A program made the position numbers and the translations under genes. DNA of 64,000 bases from Trematomus loennbergii (taxonomy: Eukaryota > Chordata > Actinopteri > Perciformes > Nototheniidae). The notes below the pieces were generated by a model. The model did no database searches, was not told the DNA's origin, and worked only from the letters and a program-made list of their open reading frames with translations. Of this stretch, positions 34,059 through 46,269 are shown piece by piece. Every line of letters begins with the position of its first letter. Positions within the stretch are counted from its first letter, which is position 1. The DNA is taken from the NCBI GenBank assembly GCA_012861695.1, contig JAAOOA010000159.1:292001-356000 (forward strand), written 5' to 3'.

Positions 34059-35190
34059 GATCTCCAGCCAACACAATTACACACAGGACCACAACTTAGG
34101 AACATGGAAATTAATTGTGTTCTTATTCTTATATCAAAACATATAGATCAGAGAAAATACAATTACTCACAGAATGTATTAAATAAAAATAAAATAAAAT
34201 GTATTAAAATGTTTCTGATAAAGGAAGAAAAAATGCTTTCAAAATGAATCACAGATCTGTTTACAATGTTCAAAATAAAACTCCAAAGAAAGGTGTTTTT
34301 TAACCCGTCCCTACCTTCCTGTGGATCAACATCCACATATCATCCATAGGAGACACAACATCCACATATCATCCATAGGAGTCGGCACTTCCACAGCAGC
34401 GATGGAGCTCCAGGATGGACTCCGCTCCAGGATGTCGGAAAGAAACCGTCCCTAAAAATAAAAACCAGCCAGCACACAGTTAGTCCGTAATATAAATCTT
34501 AACTTTTACACAATAATCAAATCTGCAACAAAACTAAAAACATCCTAAAGTGAGTAAAATAACAATTGTGAACAAACTGGTCTCTTTCCCTCTTCATTTC
34601 TCATACAGCTCAAATAAATGCACATTAGCTTATTACGTTCAAGTTCATAAGTTAGCTCACAATGCTTTCGCAGGTTTATAGCGGCAACAAAGCACGCCAC
34701 AATCAGCCTCGCCGCAAGTAACTACTATGTAGGACAAAGGTTGCAGTTGATAGGAAGACAGCACAAAGGGCAACAAAAAGAAAAGGTAGAGATTCATTGA
34801 AGGTGTTTTTTAAGGCTGGGCAAGATAACGCGTTATCATTTTGTTTTTACAATTTTGACATTGTCCGTTGCTCACTGGCTCTGAATACACGTACAGACCA
34901 TGGGTCACAGGAGGGGCGGGTGATCAGTATTGGTGTCATCACGCGTCTCAACCAATGAGAGCATCTAGGGATGGTTTATTCATGCTACACTCACGTCATA
35001 CAAACTGAAATAAAGCAGCGACTGTTCGCCATGGCACAGACAGTCTGTGGTTTGGAGAAAAGTTATACATATACACTACTTTTTCATTTCATTACTGAAT
35101 TTTGCGCAAAACAATCCGATTAATCACGATCGCATAAAATCATGTGATCGTGATTAAATTAATCGTTGCATCAGCACTAATGTTTATGAA
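34059..35190 (+). other. Non-coding stretch with small repeats
   Basis: A 24-bp direct repeat (acatccacatatcatccata + ggag) occurs twice at about 34329-34382. A hairpin taatcacgatc/gatcgtgatta (35121-35131 and 35146-35156) sits in sequence resembling a common fish interspersed repeat (ggctgggcaagataacgcg, starting about 34815). No gene was recognised. Confidence 0.4.
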
Positions 35191-35399
35191 GCTCAGCGCA
35201 AGTTCAATCAGGAAGACCAAGCTCTTCATTCATATTACACGTCACTTCATTACTCTCTCCTCCCTCATTAAGTAATCGGGGGCGTCACTCCCCAGCTAAC
35301 CAATCACTCCTCTCTCCATTCTCACAAGCCTATCGTTGCACCCGCTAATCCCTTTATATCTGCTCTTCCCTCTGTCAGCTGTCATTAACCGCCAATAAA

Positions 35400-37225
35400 C
35401 TCTATAGAAGAAGAAGAAGAAGTCAGCTGTCATTTCAGGTGACAATACGCAAGCATTCCAGGTGAATCGGCATTGTCAAACTAACCTCTTAAATTCAAGA
35501 TGTACGATTCAGAGTATTCAGACCACGACCAGCTTTCAGCAGGATTTCGATCCGGGCCCGACACGCTACCTAAGATCGCATCGACTTCCTCAAGTTGCCG
35601 CTCGGTATCCCGCAGCAGCTCACCTGCAGCAGTGGCAGATCTCCTCCTTTCCCAACTACAGCAGCAGGGCATTACTCCAGCTCCATGCCTATATCTCTTC
35701 CCAGCTCTGCAAGCTCGCGGATCAAGCTACAAGCGGCGTTCCCCAGCTCGAGCCAGCGGCCCCAGCCGGCAACCCCGTAGATCCGGACGCGGGAGGGAAA
35801 AGGAAGCCGGGCCCCATGAAACCTCCTCGGCTCGCTCTTACGCTCACCATTTGGAAGCAGCCGCCCCGGGTTATGGCTCGATCAACACCCTGCACCCTGG
35901 CATTTCATGCAAACAATTGACGCAGGCCTTCAGCCTCTCGAGAGGACATCACCGGCATCAGGGCCGCTCAAAATGCCGGCGCTTCCGGCCTTCACGCTGA
36001 ACGGGCCCTACATCCTCGCATGCGAAGCTTCACCTCATCTCCTGCTTCTCCTGCGCCTCACCTCTACGTAACAACAAGGCGTCAAGTGCAGGCTGCAAGA
36101 AGGCAGTTTGCAACAAATTCACGAGAATTTCCGACATATGTTATTGCTATCTTTAGTTCCAAGGTTCAGGGTAAAGGCAATCTAGTTTAGACTCGTCGCA
36201 TCATGTAAGGTAAATACATGCCCACATTCAGCGCAGCACTACTATTATATCACGCACGTATATAAAAAAAAACTCTTAAGGATGTGCACTGCACATGCTT
36301 CGTTTTGGGGGAATCTCGCAGGGTAAGCGAGTCGCAGTCTCGAGCCCACTCACTTACAGTAGCGACTCTTCCCTGCACGAGATCATCCGCCATAGCGGCA
36401 CGCTCAGATTTCCACTATTGCTTACACATTCTTTATCACACTCATTGGATCTAACACTAGCGTCCCTCCATCATTCTCATTTCAGATGATAGAAGACAGT
36501 CTTTATCACTCAATCAGCTTATCAGCATCTATGACTCATCCTGGTGTACTAAACTGCTAATTAAGCTAGACCTATATCATGGGTCATGTTTCAGTATTTA
36601 ACTAAGCGTATGTCATTTTATGCGTGCATCCTGCACTTAATCATATTCTTGGTTTCATGCTCACATGGCTTGCTGTTAAGCCAGGTTATGATATTCATGC
36701 ATCACTGTACTCAAGCTAACAGCTCACGTGCATTACATTGTCTACATCTCCCTCTTCGCCCGGACATCGGCTCGTGCTGGCAATCCAAGATCTCTCAAAC
36801 CCTAAACTCTGGTATTTATACATATTAGTGGTAGTGTTCATCTGTGTTAATGTCTAACCCTGCATCGTCAGATCATCGACCATCGTGTCGGTGATGTTTA
36901 GTGGTAGTGTTCACGTAAGCCCGGCAGTGATTTCGGCCGTCGACCTTCGGGTCGCAACCCTCCTCCACCCCTTTCGCCTCCGGTCTCCTTCAGGACCAAG
37001 CTAAACCTTCTCCCTTCAGACCGGTCCCATCTACTTATCACCACCACCAGTGTCTAGATCCCGGGGGTTTCTTCGGAGCGGTTCTTCCCCTCCTGAATGA
37101 TAATCCTGCAAACCGGGGCCTAATCGCCAAACCATTCCATTCTCCTGTTTTAGTTCTGGCAATCATTATTACATTCATATTATGTGTCCCGGTAATAAAT
37201 ATGTATTTCATACATCAACGTCTCT
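35400..37225 (+). mobile_element. DIRS-like retroelement fragment
   Basis: A GC-rich frame (35500-36000) encodes a Ser/Pro/Arg-rich product with LLLSQLQQQGITPAP followed by basic stretches (RRSPARASGPSRQPRRSGRG), like a DIRS-type ORF1. It is followed by gtgtcccggtaataaatatg near 37185 and the tacatcaacgtctctcctga end, which I associate with fish DIRS1-like elements. No RT, RNase H or tyrosine recombinase domain is present, so it is at best an internally deleted copy. The identity is inference. Confidence 0.4.
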
Positions 37226-37259
37226 CCTGATTGAAATCAAAGTAAATGTAATTTCTGTG

Positions 37260-37790
37260 ATCCAGTGAGTAGTAGTACTGATGCCACTCTCATCACATTA
37301 GTATGCATAAAAAGTGACAGGTGCTGTGACAGGTCACACCTACTACTACTTATGCTAATGATCCCCTTTGATATGCTAATGAGCCCCTTTGTTCGAGGTG
37401 TTATCGCGTGTAGGTGTGATATCACAGATAGGTGTGATATCCTTTGATGTGAGGGGTGAGGTGTTGTAACATGTAGGTGTGATATTCCCCCTTGTGGTAG
37501 ATCCTTTGTTGTCTAATCTAATTAGCCTTTGATGTCTGCCCTTTGTTGTCTAATCTAATTACCCTTTGATGTCTGTGCTTTGATGTAAGGGGGGTGAGGT
37601 GTTGTAACATGTAGGTGTGATATCACACCGACGTGTTATAAGCCTTTGATGTCAATCTAATTAGCCCTTTGATGTCTGTCCTTTGATGTAAGGGGGTGGG
37701 TGTTGTAACATGTCGGTGTGATATCACACCGGCGTGTTATAAGCCTTTGATGTCAATCTAATTAGCCCTATGATGTATGTCCTTTGATCA
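37260..37790 (+). repeat. Tandem repeat cluster with AGGTGTGA half sites and GGTGTGATATCACACC palindromes
   Basis: Units of about 100 bp repeat tgatgt(c/a)a, ggtgttgtaacatgt, ggtgtgatat and tctaattagccctttgatgt. The palindrome GGTGTGATATCACACC is perfect at 37614-37629 and 37715-37730. AGGTGTGA, the T-box half-site consensus, is at 37412, 37430, 37475 and 37613, and inverted at 37334. A related single unit is at 40440-40530. No coding potential was seen. Confidence 0.75.
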
Positions 37791-39100
37791 GTGTTTGTAA
37801 CTAGTGTTAAGGTAGTCTCTTTGAAGTTGTGTGAGACTGTCTCGCACCCCGTCCTCCTCCCACCCGTCCCCCTCTCACCTCTTCTGTCACCCCCCTTCCT
37901 TTTGCTGTGATGTCAGAAGATAGTGAGGGGTGGAGTTAGGTAAGAAAAAGGAAATCCGTGCAAACTAGATAAAAAGCCAGTCATTTCCACTCACCAAGTC
38001 ACCTAAACTTTCAAAAAGAAAATGGAAAAGAGACGCATCGATATGGGTTCAATCAGCGAGACGCCGTGACAACTTACCGCCATCCTTCGGGAGCGCCAGT
38101 CAAGAAACGGATGCAGTATCTGTGCCGGGTTCAGACCCTCCGTCTGAGGCTCTTCATGAAAAATGGAGTCTGGATGTGTGAGACTGTCCCCCCTCAAACC
38201 CCCTCCCACCTCTCCCCCTGCCTGTCACCTCCTGATCTTGCTATCAGCCATTATTTCTCATTCACTAAGTCACCTAAAAATTAGATTAGTTTTAATATGA
38301 TTTGTGTTAACTAAGGATGTTCTCTTTAGTTGTATGGCTTGCGAACTAATGTTTAATTACTTTATTAACTACAACGAAGTCTCTTTGAGAGGAAAATAAT
38401 AATTTAAAGATCTTAATGACCCCATGGTATTGTCTTTTTATTGTTTAATTACTTTATTAACTATAAGGAAGATTTACTGGTGTGCTTCCCTAGATGATGT
38501 AAATAGTCTAAGTGTCATGTTAGGGGGACATTACGGAACTCAGGAGTCCGCCCTTGGAGGCTTGGAGAGCGGATAAAGAGAGGTGTATTTACTGGTGTTG
38601 AGCCCTGGATGATGTAAATAGTCCAAGTGCCATGGTTAACACAACATTACTTTTTTCATATTTTTCAACATACTGTGATATTTGTTTTTTCTCTCCTTTT
38701 TCCATTATATTTTTGAATATACAGTGATTTTTATCAAAATACAACATGCAACTAATACATTATACAATATTACGACTTTTTGCGATATTTTCAACACAAT
38801 ATACTTGTACCTTTTTTTTTTGTAGGGCTTCAGGATATTTGGCATGTCATGCATAAAACCGGTGTCATCTTTCCTGAAACTGACGTGCTGTCCGTTTTAC
38901 AAACAAGTTATTTTTCTGCTTCTTCACCCTCTGAATTTTCCTCCCCGTCCCTCTTCCTTCAGCCATCACAACAACAATCAAGTCAGATCTGTCAAATTAA
39001 ACACCTCTTCCCAAAGTGTGACTTCCCTATTGAGGGGGTAGGGCAGTAGGGCCTAACCCGAATGGCCAAATATACTAACATGCAGAACGTATGGTATGTT
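37791..39100 (+). other. Promoter-like and repeat sequence, no recognised gene
   Basis: A pyrimidine-rich stretch (37840-37900) precedes ctagataaaaagccagtcat and a short ATG frame of 15 codons at about 38022. gatgtaaatagtc(t/c)aagtg(t/c)catg repeats at about 38498 and 38612. The rest is AT-rich. It may be the left flank of the virus-like element, but no protein supports that. Confidence 0.3.
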
Positions 39101-39109
39101 TGAAAAAGA

Positions 39110-39388
39110 CTAACCATCTATCCAGTTCAAGCTGTCTTTAAGATGTGACATCGCGCTCTGACTTTTTCCGTAAAATCGTGACAAACTATTACTTATTCTT
39201 AAATTTGACCTCTTGCTGCTTGGTTGAAAATGATAGATGAAAAATAACTTTTTAAAAAGAGTCAAACAGCGAGGGACATTATACGGGTGAAAGAAACTCT
39301 CATTTCTACAGATGACTCCCCCCACTCAACGCAATAAGTCCCAACCCACTCAGCAAATCATCCAAAACTAAGGACCCCACTAAGACGA
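39110..39388 (+). repeat. Left outer block of the virus-like inverted duplication
   Basis: This matches 50030-49820 in inverted orientation (accaagcagcaagaggtcaaatt-type and caaatcatccaaaac-type landmarks). It ends with aaggaccccactaagacga (39370-39388), which recurs at 41252-41270. Confidence 0.75.
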
Positions 39389-39440
39389 ACAGATTTTCTT
39401 TAAGACTGTGACTCTTAAAGGCACTCTGGGATTTTAGTAA

Positions 39441-40072
39441 GACACATGCAACATCTGAAACATCTGCAACACATGCAACAGAACATGCAACACCAAACAT
39501 GCAACATCTGAAACACATGCAACATCTGAAACACATGCAACATCTGAAACAGTTTTTCAAGCCTTATTGAAGAAACGAGGTATTGCACATTATGCAACAG
39601 CCAGTGACATGAAGGCGTGTGTGGTAGAGAGATTTAACCGTACGCTGAAAACTAAAATGAGGAGGTATTTTACAGCTAAAAAACACTCATAGATACATAG
39701 ACGTCTTGCTTGAACTAATTGAAAGTTACAATAATAGTTATCACCGAAGTATTAAAATGACACCACTGCAGGTGACAAAGGAAAATGCGGCTCAAGTGTT
39801 TCGTAACCTGTATACCCCATCTAGCCATTGTAAAAAAGCTGCTACGAAAATGAACTGCAACATCTGAAACACATGCAGCATCTGCAACACATGCAACATC
39901 TGCAACACATGCAACATCTGAAACATCTGCAACATCTGAAACATCTGCAACACATGCAACATCTGAAACACATGCAACACACACACACAACACATGCAAC
40001 ATCTGAAACACATGCAACATCTGAAACACCTGAAACACATGCAACATCTGAAACACATGCAACATCTGAAAT
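39441..40072 (+). repeat. 18-bp minisatellite (catgcaacatctgaaaca) in two blocks
   Basis: Blocks at 39441-39555 and 39857-40072 flank the integrase fragment on both sides. Variants replace the unit by 9-bp halves (ctgaaacat, ctgcaacac). All frames through it are open for long stretches and are artefacts. Confidence 0.93.
39549..39850 (+). pseudogene. Integrase C-terminal fragment (Maverick/Polinton-type rve)
   Basis: The first frame reads FQALLKKRGIAHYATASD followed by VVERFNRTLKTKM, the region of the catalytic glutamate in retroviral-type integrases. After a one-base frame change near 39690 it continues with YIDVLLELIESYNNSYHRSI and ENAAQVFRNLYTP. These blocks match the integrases of Maverick/Polinton elements as I know them. 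The part carrying the second catalytic aspartate is not here but at 47776-47905. The fragment is bounded on both sides by the same short tandem repeat. Confidence 0.75.
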
Positions 40073-40099
40073 CTTCTCTTACTTTTGGATACAGTTTTA

Positions 40100-41250
40100 T
40101 GTTTGTCAACTTTACAACTGATAGAAAGTTAAGTACTTTTTCTGAACAGATTTTCTTTAAGACTGTGACTCTTAAGGGCATTTTAGTAAGACAATCCAGT
40201 TTTCTGGAAATAACTTAAATGATTTCTGTTTTTCTCCTACAAAGATACTTATAGTTACACTTTAATGGATGCAAAACTTTATAACTTGGTAAAATATTCC
40301 CTAATTTGTAATGAATTGAGTTTCTTAAAGAATCAGACTCTAAATGGAGAGTTTGTGATTTAACACTTTTTTACTGACACTAGGCAGATTTAGCTTTTTA
40401 GGTCAGAGGGTGAATACAGGTATACTTGGTCATAGTATTTGGGGTGAGGGAGGTGTTATCAAGTGCAGGTGTGATATTTCCCCCCTGTAGTCGATCCTTT
40501 GTTGTCTAATCTAACTAGCCTTTTGATGTAACACATTTATTTTCTTAAAGACTGTGACTCTAAAAGGTAAGTTTGTGATTTTAACACTTTTCTACTGACA
40601 CTAGGCAGATTTAGGCTTTTTTCTCTTGCCAAGATACTTTTAGATACACTTTGAGGTATGCAAAAAGTTAAAACTAGAAAAATCAAATACTTTGTCTAAA
40701 TAGATGTTTTTTAAGAATGTGACTCTTAATGGCAGCTTTTTGATTTAAGTAAGACAATCCAGTTAAACAATGTCGTTTTTTGATGACTTTACTGATTTTT
40801 TCTTTTTTTTTCTGCTACCAAGATACTTATAGTTACACTTTAATGGATGCAACCCTTTACAACTGGTAGAATGTCAATCACTTTGTAACACTTTTTTTTC
40901 TTAAAGACTGTGACTCTAAAAGGCAAGTTTGTGATTTTAACACTTATTTACTGACACTAGGCAGATTTTGGCTTTTTTTCTTGCCAAGATACTTTTAGAC
41001 ACACTTTGAGGTATGGAAAACCTTAAAACTAGAAAATGAAGTACATTGTCTGATTAGGTTTTTTCTTAAAGACTGTTTCTCTAAAAGGCGAGTTTGTGAT
41101 TTTAACACTTATTTACTGACACAAGGCCGATTTTGACTTTTTATCTTTTCTTGTGTTACCAAGATACTTTTAGATACACTTTGATGTATGCAACACTTAA
41201 CAAAAGGGTATAATATGAAGTACTTTGTAAGGAATGGGGGTTTGTAAAAC
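40100..41250 (+). repeat. Irregular tandem repeats, about 155-200 bp
   Basis: The core aagatactt(t/a)tag(a/t)(t/c)acacttt occurs at about 40240, 40630, 40829, 40985 and 41159. It is accompanied by cttaaagactgtgactct(a/t)aa and tactgacactaggcagattt. Parts recur in the right arm (48540 region and 50083-50150). It lies between the two copies of a 19-bp direct repeat (39370 and 41252) and is absent at the matching place in the right arm. Confidence 0.8.
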
Positions 41251-41364
41251 GAAGGACCCCACTAAGACGACCGTTGAAAACTAGCCAGGGATCTGAGAAA
41301 AACCAAGTCTCCCCCCGCGAGTTGCAGCCAGGAACAAATTCCTGGACTACTATCGTCACCACCA

Positions 41365-41802
41365 TTGTGGACACCCAAATATTGCAGTACCACAGCTGCT
41401 GATGTTACTCCTGGGGCCAAGACGTCTCTGTTTTTGAACATAGTGAAATCGGAGTTGGTTGATATTCTGGAGAGGGTGCTGCATCGGTACAGAGAAGAAA
41501 TCTGCAATGGATGCCGAGTCAGTCACCCCGGCCAGAGGCAACACGATTGTCTGAATGATATTCCAGAATATTTCTTCAGAAACAATTACAACGCGTTAAT
41601 GAAAAGACTTTGGCTCGCCGACTTCATTACTGCGATTGACCAGAGTCTTAATGATAAAACATTTACACGGCTGAATGGAGGATCCAAGGCGCTTCGGAGG
41701 CTTTTCTGCACAATCTCAAAAACTGCAGACGCCTCAAGGAGAGACTTGAAAAGATCCATGCCGAGCTGGATGGAGAAGAAGAAGACTAATAACCAGCGTT
41801 GA
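41365..41802 (+). pseudogene. CxxC-HPGQ protein of virus-like element, left copy (frameshifted)
   Basis: The frame contains ELVDILERVLHRYREEICNG and CRVSHPGQRQHDCL, a Cys/His cluster (C-x2-C, then H and H-x-C) that could bind zinc, then YFFRNNYNALMKRLWLADFI. Near 41655 a run of four A replaces the five A of the right copy, so the C-terminus is out of frame. Upstream, the left copy has GGGG where the right has GGG and stays open further. I do not recognise the family with certainty; I associate the HPGQ/HPSQ-type Cys/His motif with virus-like elements. Confidence 0.55.
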
Positions 41803-41863
41803 TTGAAGCCAGGGATTTATTTTTTTTCCCGATACTTTGACTTTTCTTTAAAGTAAAATAAAA

Positions 41864-42327
41864 ATGGGTAACTACTATGGAAAACAATCTGTATATATCT
41901 ATCAGAATGCAGTCAATACCTGTTTAATAAGTGTGTTGTTGATGACGATTGAAAACAGAATGAGCAGTGATCCCCGTGTAAACAGAATGGCTGAAGTTTG
42001 TAAACTAGAAGACATTTGGATATCGTTCATTCTGGCAGTACTATTCCGGGTCATTGGGAAACGATTGTAAACGAAACATTTAAAGTGGTACTGGAATCTT
42101 CATTTTCCGAAACATTCTGTAACATTACCGAAGAAATGAAACAAACACCAAAAGTGTATCATGTGCTTGCATTGTATGCTCTGTTTGTAAATGTAATGTA
42201 TCTTTGTGTCAAAAACAGCATACACATGAATACTTTGGCCGAAGTGCAAAAACTCCATTATAATATTTCCCTTCATCTGGGGGATTCTGTGCTGGAGAAG
42301 ATCCTGGGGATGTTGCAATCAGTATAA
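41864..42327 (+). pseudogene. Helical 154-codon protein of virus-like element, left copy (frameshifted)
   Basis: This is the same protein as the intact right copy at 49217-48753. It is broken at about 42014, where TTT replaces TTTT, giving two partial frames (41864-42070 and 42016-42327). It follows the CxxC-HPGQ frame by about 60 bp on the same strand, so the two may be co-transcribed. A polyA-like aataaa follows at about 42358. Confidence 0.6.
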
Positions 42328-42551
42328 ATGTATTATTGATTCCTATGGGGTGAAAACAATAAATTGTTAATATGAAATTCTGCAAATAAAAAAAGTGTTT
42401 TTTACATTTAAAAAAACTGTTGTCTTCAAATCATAGTATAGTATTTCCTATATATCATTTAAAAAAAGAGTCACAGTGTAGAATGTCCGAACATTTATTT
42501 TAAAAGTACTAGTATAGTATGTTAGTATGTAGTTAAGAATTATATTATATA

Positions 42552-45500
42552 TTTCTGCTATTAGGCGCCGTGCTGGTGGCTGCCTGTTGCTTGTAGCTCC
42601 CGGTGTTTTATTGATCTTTGTCTTTTTGTTTACTTTTATTCTCTTAGTTTTACTTTTTTCTTTGGACATTTATTTTGTCTTGCAGCGAACTATGGCCACG
42701 TTTTATTCGAACGTTTTCTGGTCATTCTTCTGCTACTTTGTTCACTTTTTGTGTCGGAGAGCCATGCTCAGAGGAGTGATGGCATTGTTTACTCGTGAGC
42801 AGCTGATTGCGCTGTGCCGACCCGTGCTGCTGCCCGGAGCCAGGCATGACATCCCAGAGGAGCTTCGGAGGCTTAAGCGGGGCTGCAGAGCTGGGGCCAA
42901 GCTGAGGATGAAGAAGAAGATGAGATACAAACCCTGTGTACCGGCCATTATAATGGGGAACGTGAGGTCTTTGGGGAATAAGATGGACGAGCTCCGCGTG
43001 CTGACGAAGACGCAGTGGGAATACCGTGAGTGAATTATCATGTGTTTTACCGAGACTTGGTTGCACACGCTCATCCCGGATAATAACACGGCTCTCCCCG
43101 GCTTCACGAGTGTTCGGGCGGACAGGGACGTTATTCTGAGTGGCAAAAAGAAAGGAGGAGGGATTGCACTGTATGTGAACGAACGATGGTGTAATCCTGG
43201 ACATGTTACTGTGAAGGAGCGTTTCTGTAGCCCGGACATTGAACTGCTAGCTGTGGGATTACGTCCATTTTATCTACCTAGAGAACTTTATTCTGTCATC
43301 GTAGTTGCTGTCTACATTCCACCGAACGCGGACGCGGAGGTGGCTGGTGACGTCATTCACTCCTCTGTGGCCAAACTCCAAACTCTTCACCCAAATGCAT
43401 TCATCACAATAACTGGGGATTTTAACAGTGCAAAACTGGACAAATCTCTGTCTACATTCACTCAGTATGTGAAATGCCCCACCAGGGAAATAATACTCTG
43501 GATCTTTTATATGCTAATACCAAGAATGCTATTGTGCCACTGCCCTCCCCCCCTGGGCAGATCTGACCACAACCTCGTCTTTTTGGCTCCTAAATATGTC
43601 CCTCTGGTGCAGAGGCAGCCTGTATCCACCAGGACTGTGAGGAAATGGACTCCAGGGGCTAATGAGGCTCTACAGGACTGCTTCGAGACCACTGACTGGG
43701 ACGTGCTTTGTGTGCCACATGGAGAGGACATCAATAACGTGACTGACTGCATCACAGAATACATCAACTTCTGTGAACAAACAATATTACCGGCTAAAAC
43801 TGTCAACTGTTTCCCCAACAATAAACCCTGGATAACTAGTGACCTGAAAACTCTTTTAAATAAGAAAAAGGAAGCTTTTAAGTCTGGGGACAAATCAATG
43901 CTGAAGAGTATCCAGCATGAGCTGAGAGACAAGTTGAGGAGGGGCAGAGATTCCTACAGGAAGAAGCTGGAGACTAAGCTCCAGCAGAACAATAGCAGGG
44001 ATGTCTGGGCTGGGATGAAGGCTATCACTGGCTTCAAAGGGAGAGACAGACTGACTGTGGGCACCCTGGAGAGGGCCAACGAGCTGAACACCTTCTTCAA
44101 TAGGTTTAGCTCTCCGCCCGCTGCTGTCTCCTCCACCTCCACTTCTCACCTCACCTCCTCCTCTCAGCCTGGCGTCAGCAACCCCCCTCTGCTCACCACC
44201 TACACTTCACACCTCTCCTCCACCACCCAGCCTGGCTTCTGCCCCCCCCCTGCTCACATTGCCGCTGACCCCCCCCCCCCCCCCTCTGCTCATCTTGCCT
44301 CAGACCCCCCCCCTCTATCCCCCTGCCATCAAGCCCCCCCCCCGCTTCACTGTGAGCACAGGACAGGTCCAGAGACAGATGGAAAAACTCCACCAAGGCA
44401 AGGCTGCTGGCCCTGATGGTATCAGCCCCAGGGTCCTGAGGACCTGTGCCCGCCAGCTGGCTCCTGTTCTCCAATATCTCTTCAACCTCAGCCTGCACCT
44501 GGAGACCATCCCGGTGCTGTGGAAGACGTCCTGCGTTGTTCCGGTCCCTAAAAAGACTACTCCTTCTGGGCTCAATGACTATCGCCCTGTAGCACTCACA
44601 TCTCATGTGATGAAGGTGCTTGAGAGACTGGTCTTGGCCCATCTCAGACCGCAGGTGAGATCATTCCTTGACCCTCTGCAATTTGCCTACCAGCCTCACC
44701 TGGGGGTGGACGATGCCATTATTTACCTGCTGCAGCGTGCTCACTCATACCTGAATGGATCGGGTTGCACTGTGAGAATCACCTTTTTTATTTCTCCAGC
44801 ACATTCAACACGATCCAGCCTCGGCTACTGAGTGACAAGCTGCAGGCTATGAGGGTAAACTCGTCCACCATCTCCTGGATTACCAACTACCTCACGGACA
44901 GACCACAGTACGTCCGGCCGGGCAGTGTGCTGTCTGATGTGGTGGTTGGTAGTATTGGAGCCCCACAGGGGACTGTGCTGTCTCCTTTCCTGTTCACCTT
45001 ATACACCTCTGACTTTCTATACAACTCAGAGTCATGCCATCTGCAGAAGTTTTCGGATGACTCTGCAGTGGTAGGGTGTATAAGGGATGGACGGGAGGAG
45101 GAGTACAGAGTGATTGAGTGGACTGGAAGAAATCATCTGCTTCTGAATGTGGCCAAGACCAGAGAGATGGTCATTGATTTCAGGAGGAAGAGGACATCTC
45201 CTCCTCTGCCCCTGTGCATTCTGGGAGAGGATGTGGCAGTTGTGGAGGCCTACAAGTACCTGGGAGTGCACTTAGACAATGGGCTGAACTGGAGGATCAA
45301 CACTGACGCTGTGTACAAGAAGGGGATGAGCCGACTCTATTTTCTGAGGAAAGCTGAGATCCTTCCATGTGTGCAGCAAGATGCTGGAGATCTTCTATCA
45401 GTCTGTTGTGGCTAGTGCACTCTTCTTTGCTGCGGTCTGCTGGGGGGGCAGCATCAGAGCCGGTGACACCAGCAGGATCAATAAACTGATCAGGAAAGCT

Positions 45501-46013
45501 GGGTCAGTCATCGGCATCAAGCTGGACCCCTTTGAAGCTGTGGTGGAGAGGAGGACACTGAACAGGCTGTTGTCCATCATGGATAACCCCACCCATCCTC
45601 TCCACCTGCAGCTGGACAGTCAGCGGAGCTCCTTCTCCAACAGACTGCTGCAGCTCCACAGCCATAACTCTGTACAACAAATCACCTCTGGCTGGAAGAT
45701 AACTCTCTGCTCCATAGTTTCTCTTGAAATAAAACCACGTTGTACATTTTACTCATACATAATCTGTTTCATATTTAATACTCCATATTTCATATTTTGT
45801 ATATATATATATATTTTTATATATATATATAATATCTGCATGTATATTTTCTATTTCGACATGTATATTTTATATTTATATTTTATTTTATTTTATTTCT
45901 ATTCTTGTATATTTTGTAGTTTTGTTTTATTGTAAAATGCCTTTTATGCTGCTGTAACAAAAACAATTTCCCAATTTGGGATCAATAAAGTACGATCTAT
46001 CTATCTATCTATC
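42552..46013 (+). mobile_element. L2/CR1-type LINE with 29-bp target-site duplication
   Basis: A 29-bp direct repeat lies at 42523-42551 and 46014-46042, and the right arm of the host element keeps the empty site near 48500-48535. The 3.46-kb body runs from ggcgccgtgctggtggctgc to a ggatcaataaag polyA-like end and a (TATC)n tail. Endonuclease motifs (MCFTETWLH, ITGDFNSAKL, GRSDHNLVFL) and RT motifs (GKAAGPDGISPRVLRTCARQ, NDYRPVALTSHVMKVLERLV, GAPQGTVLSPFLFTLYTSDF, FSDDSAVV) are in order. It is inactive: an in-frame TGA near 43032 and frame changes near 43490, the poly-C tract at 44270-44340, 44795 and 45375. Confidence 0.93.
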
Positions 46014-46269
46014 TAGTATGTAGTTAAGAATTATATTATATAGTTTGTCTGCAATGTCAGTATAGGATAAGAGAAAGTCATAGTATAGTTTGACAAAAAG
46101 ATCTTGAAAAAGTCATGACATTGTGTGTTGAAATGGTTTTGAATAACACATCAGTATTTTAAAAAGTTAAATTGTATCAAGTGCATCAGACAACTCAAAT
46201 TACTCCATTTGAACCATATTATAAATAAGTAAAGAATGGTCATAGTATATAGCAGGGCTGTTTAATAGT

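Noticed and set aside
37160..37225. Complete DIRS retrotransposon
   Set aside because: Only an ORF1-like frame and an end-like sequence are seen; no reverse transcriptase or tyrosine recombinase.
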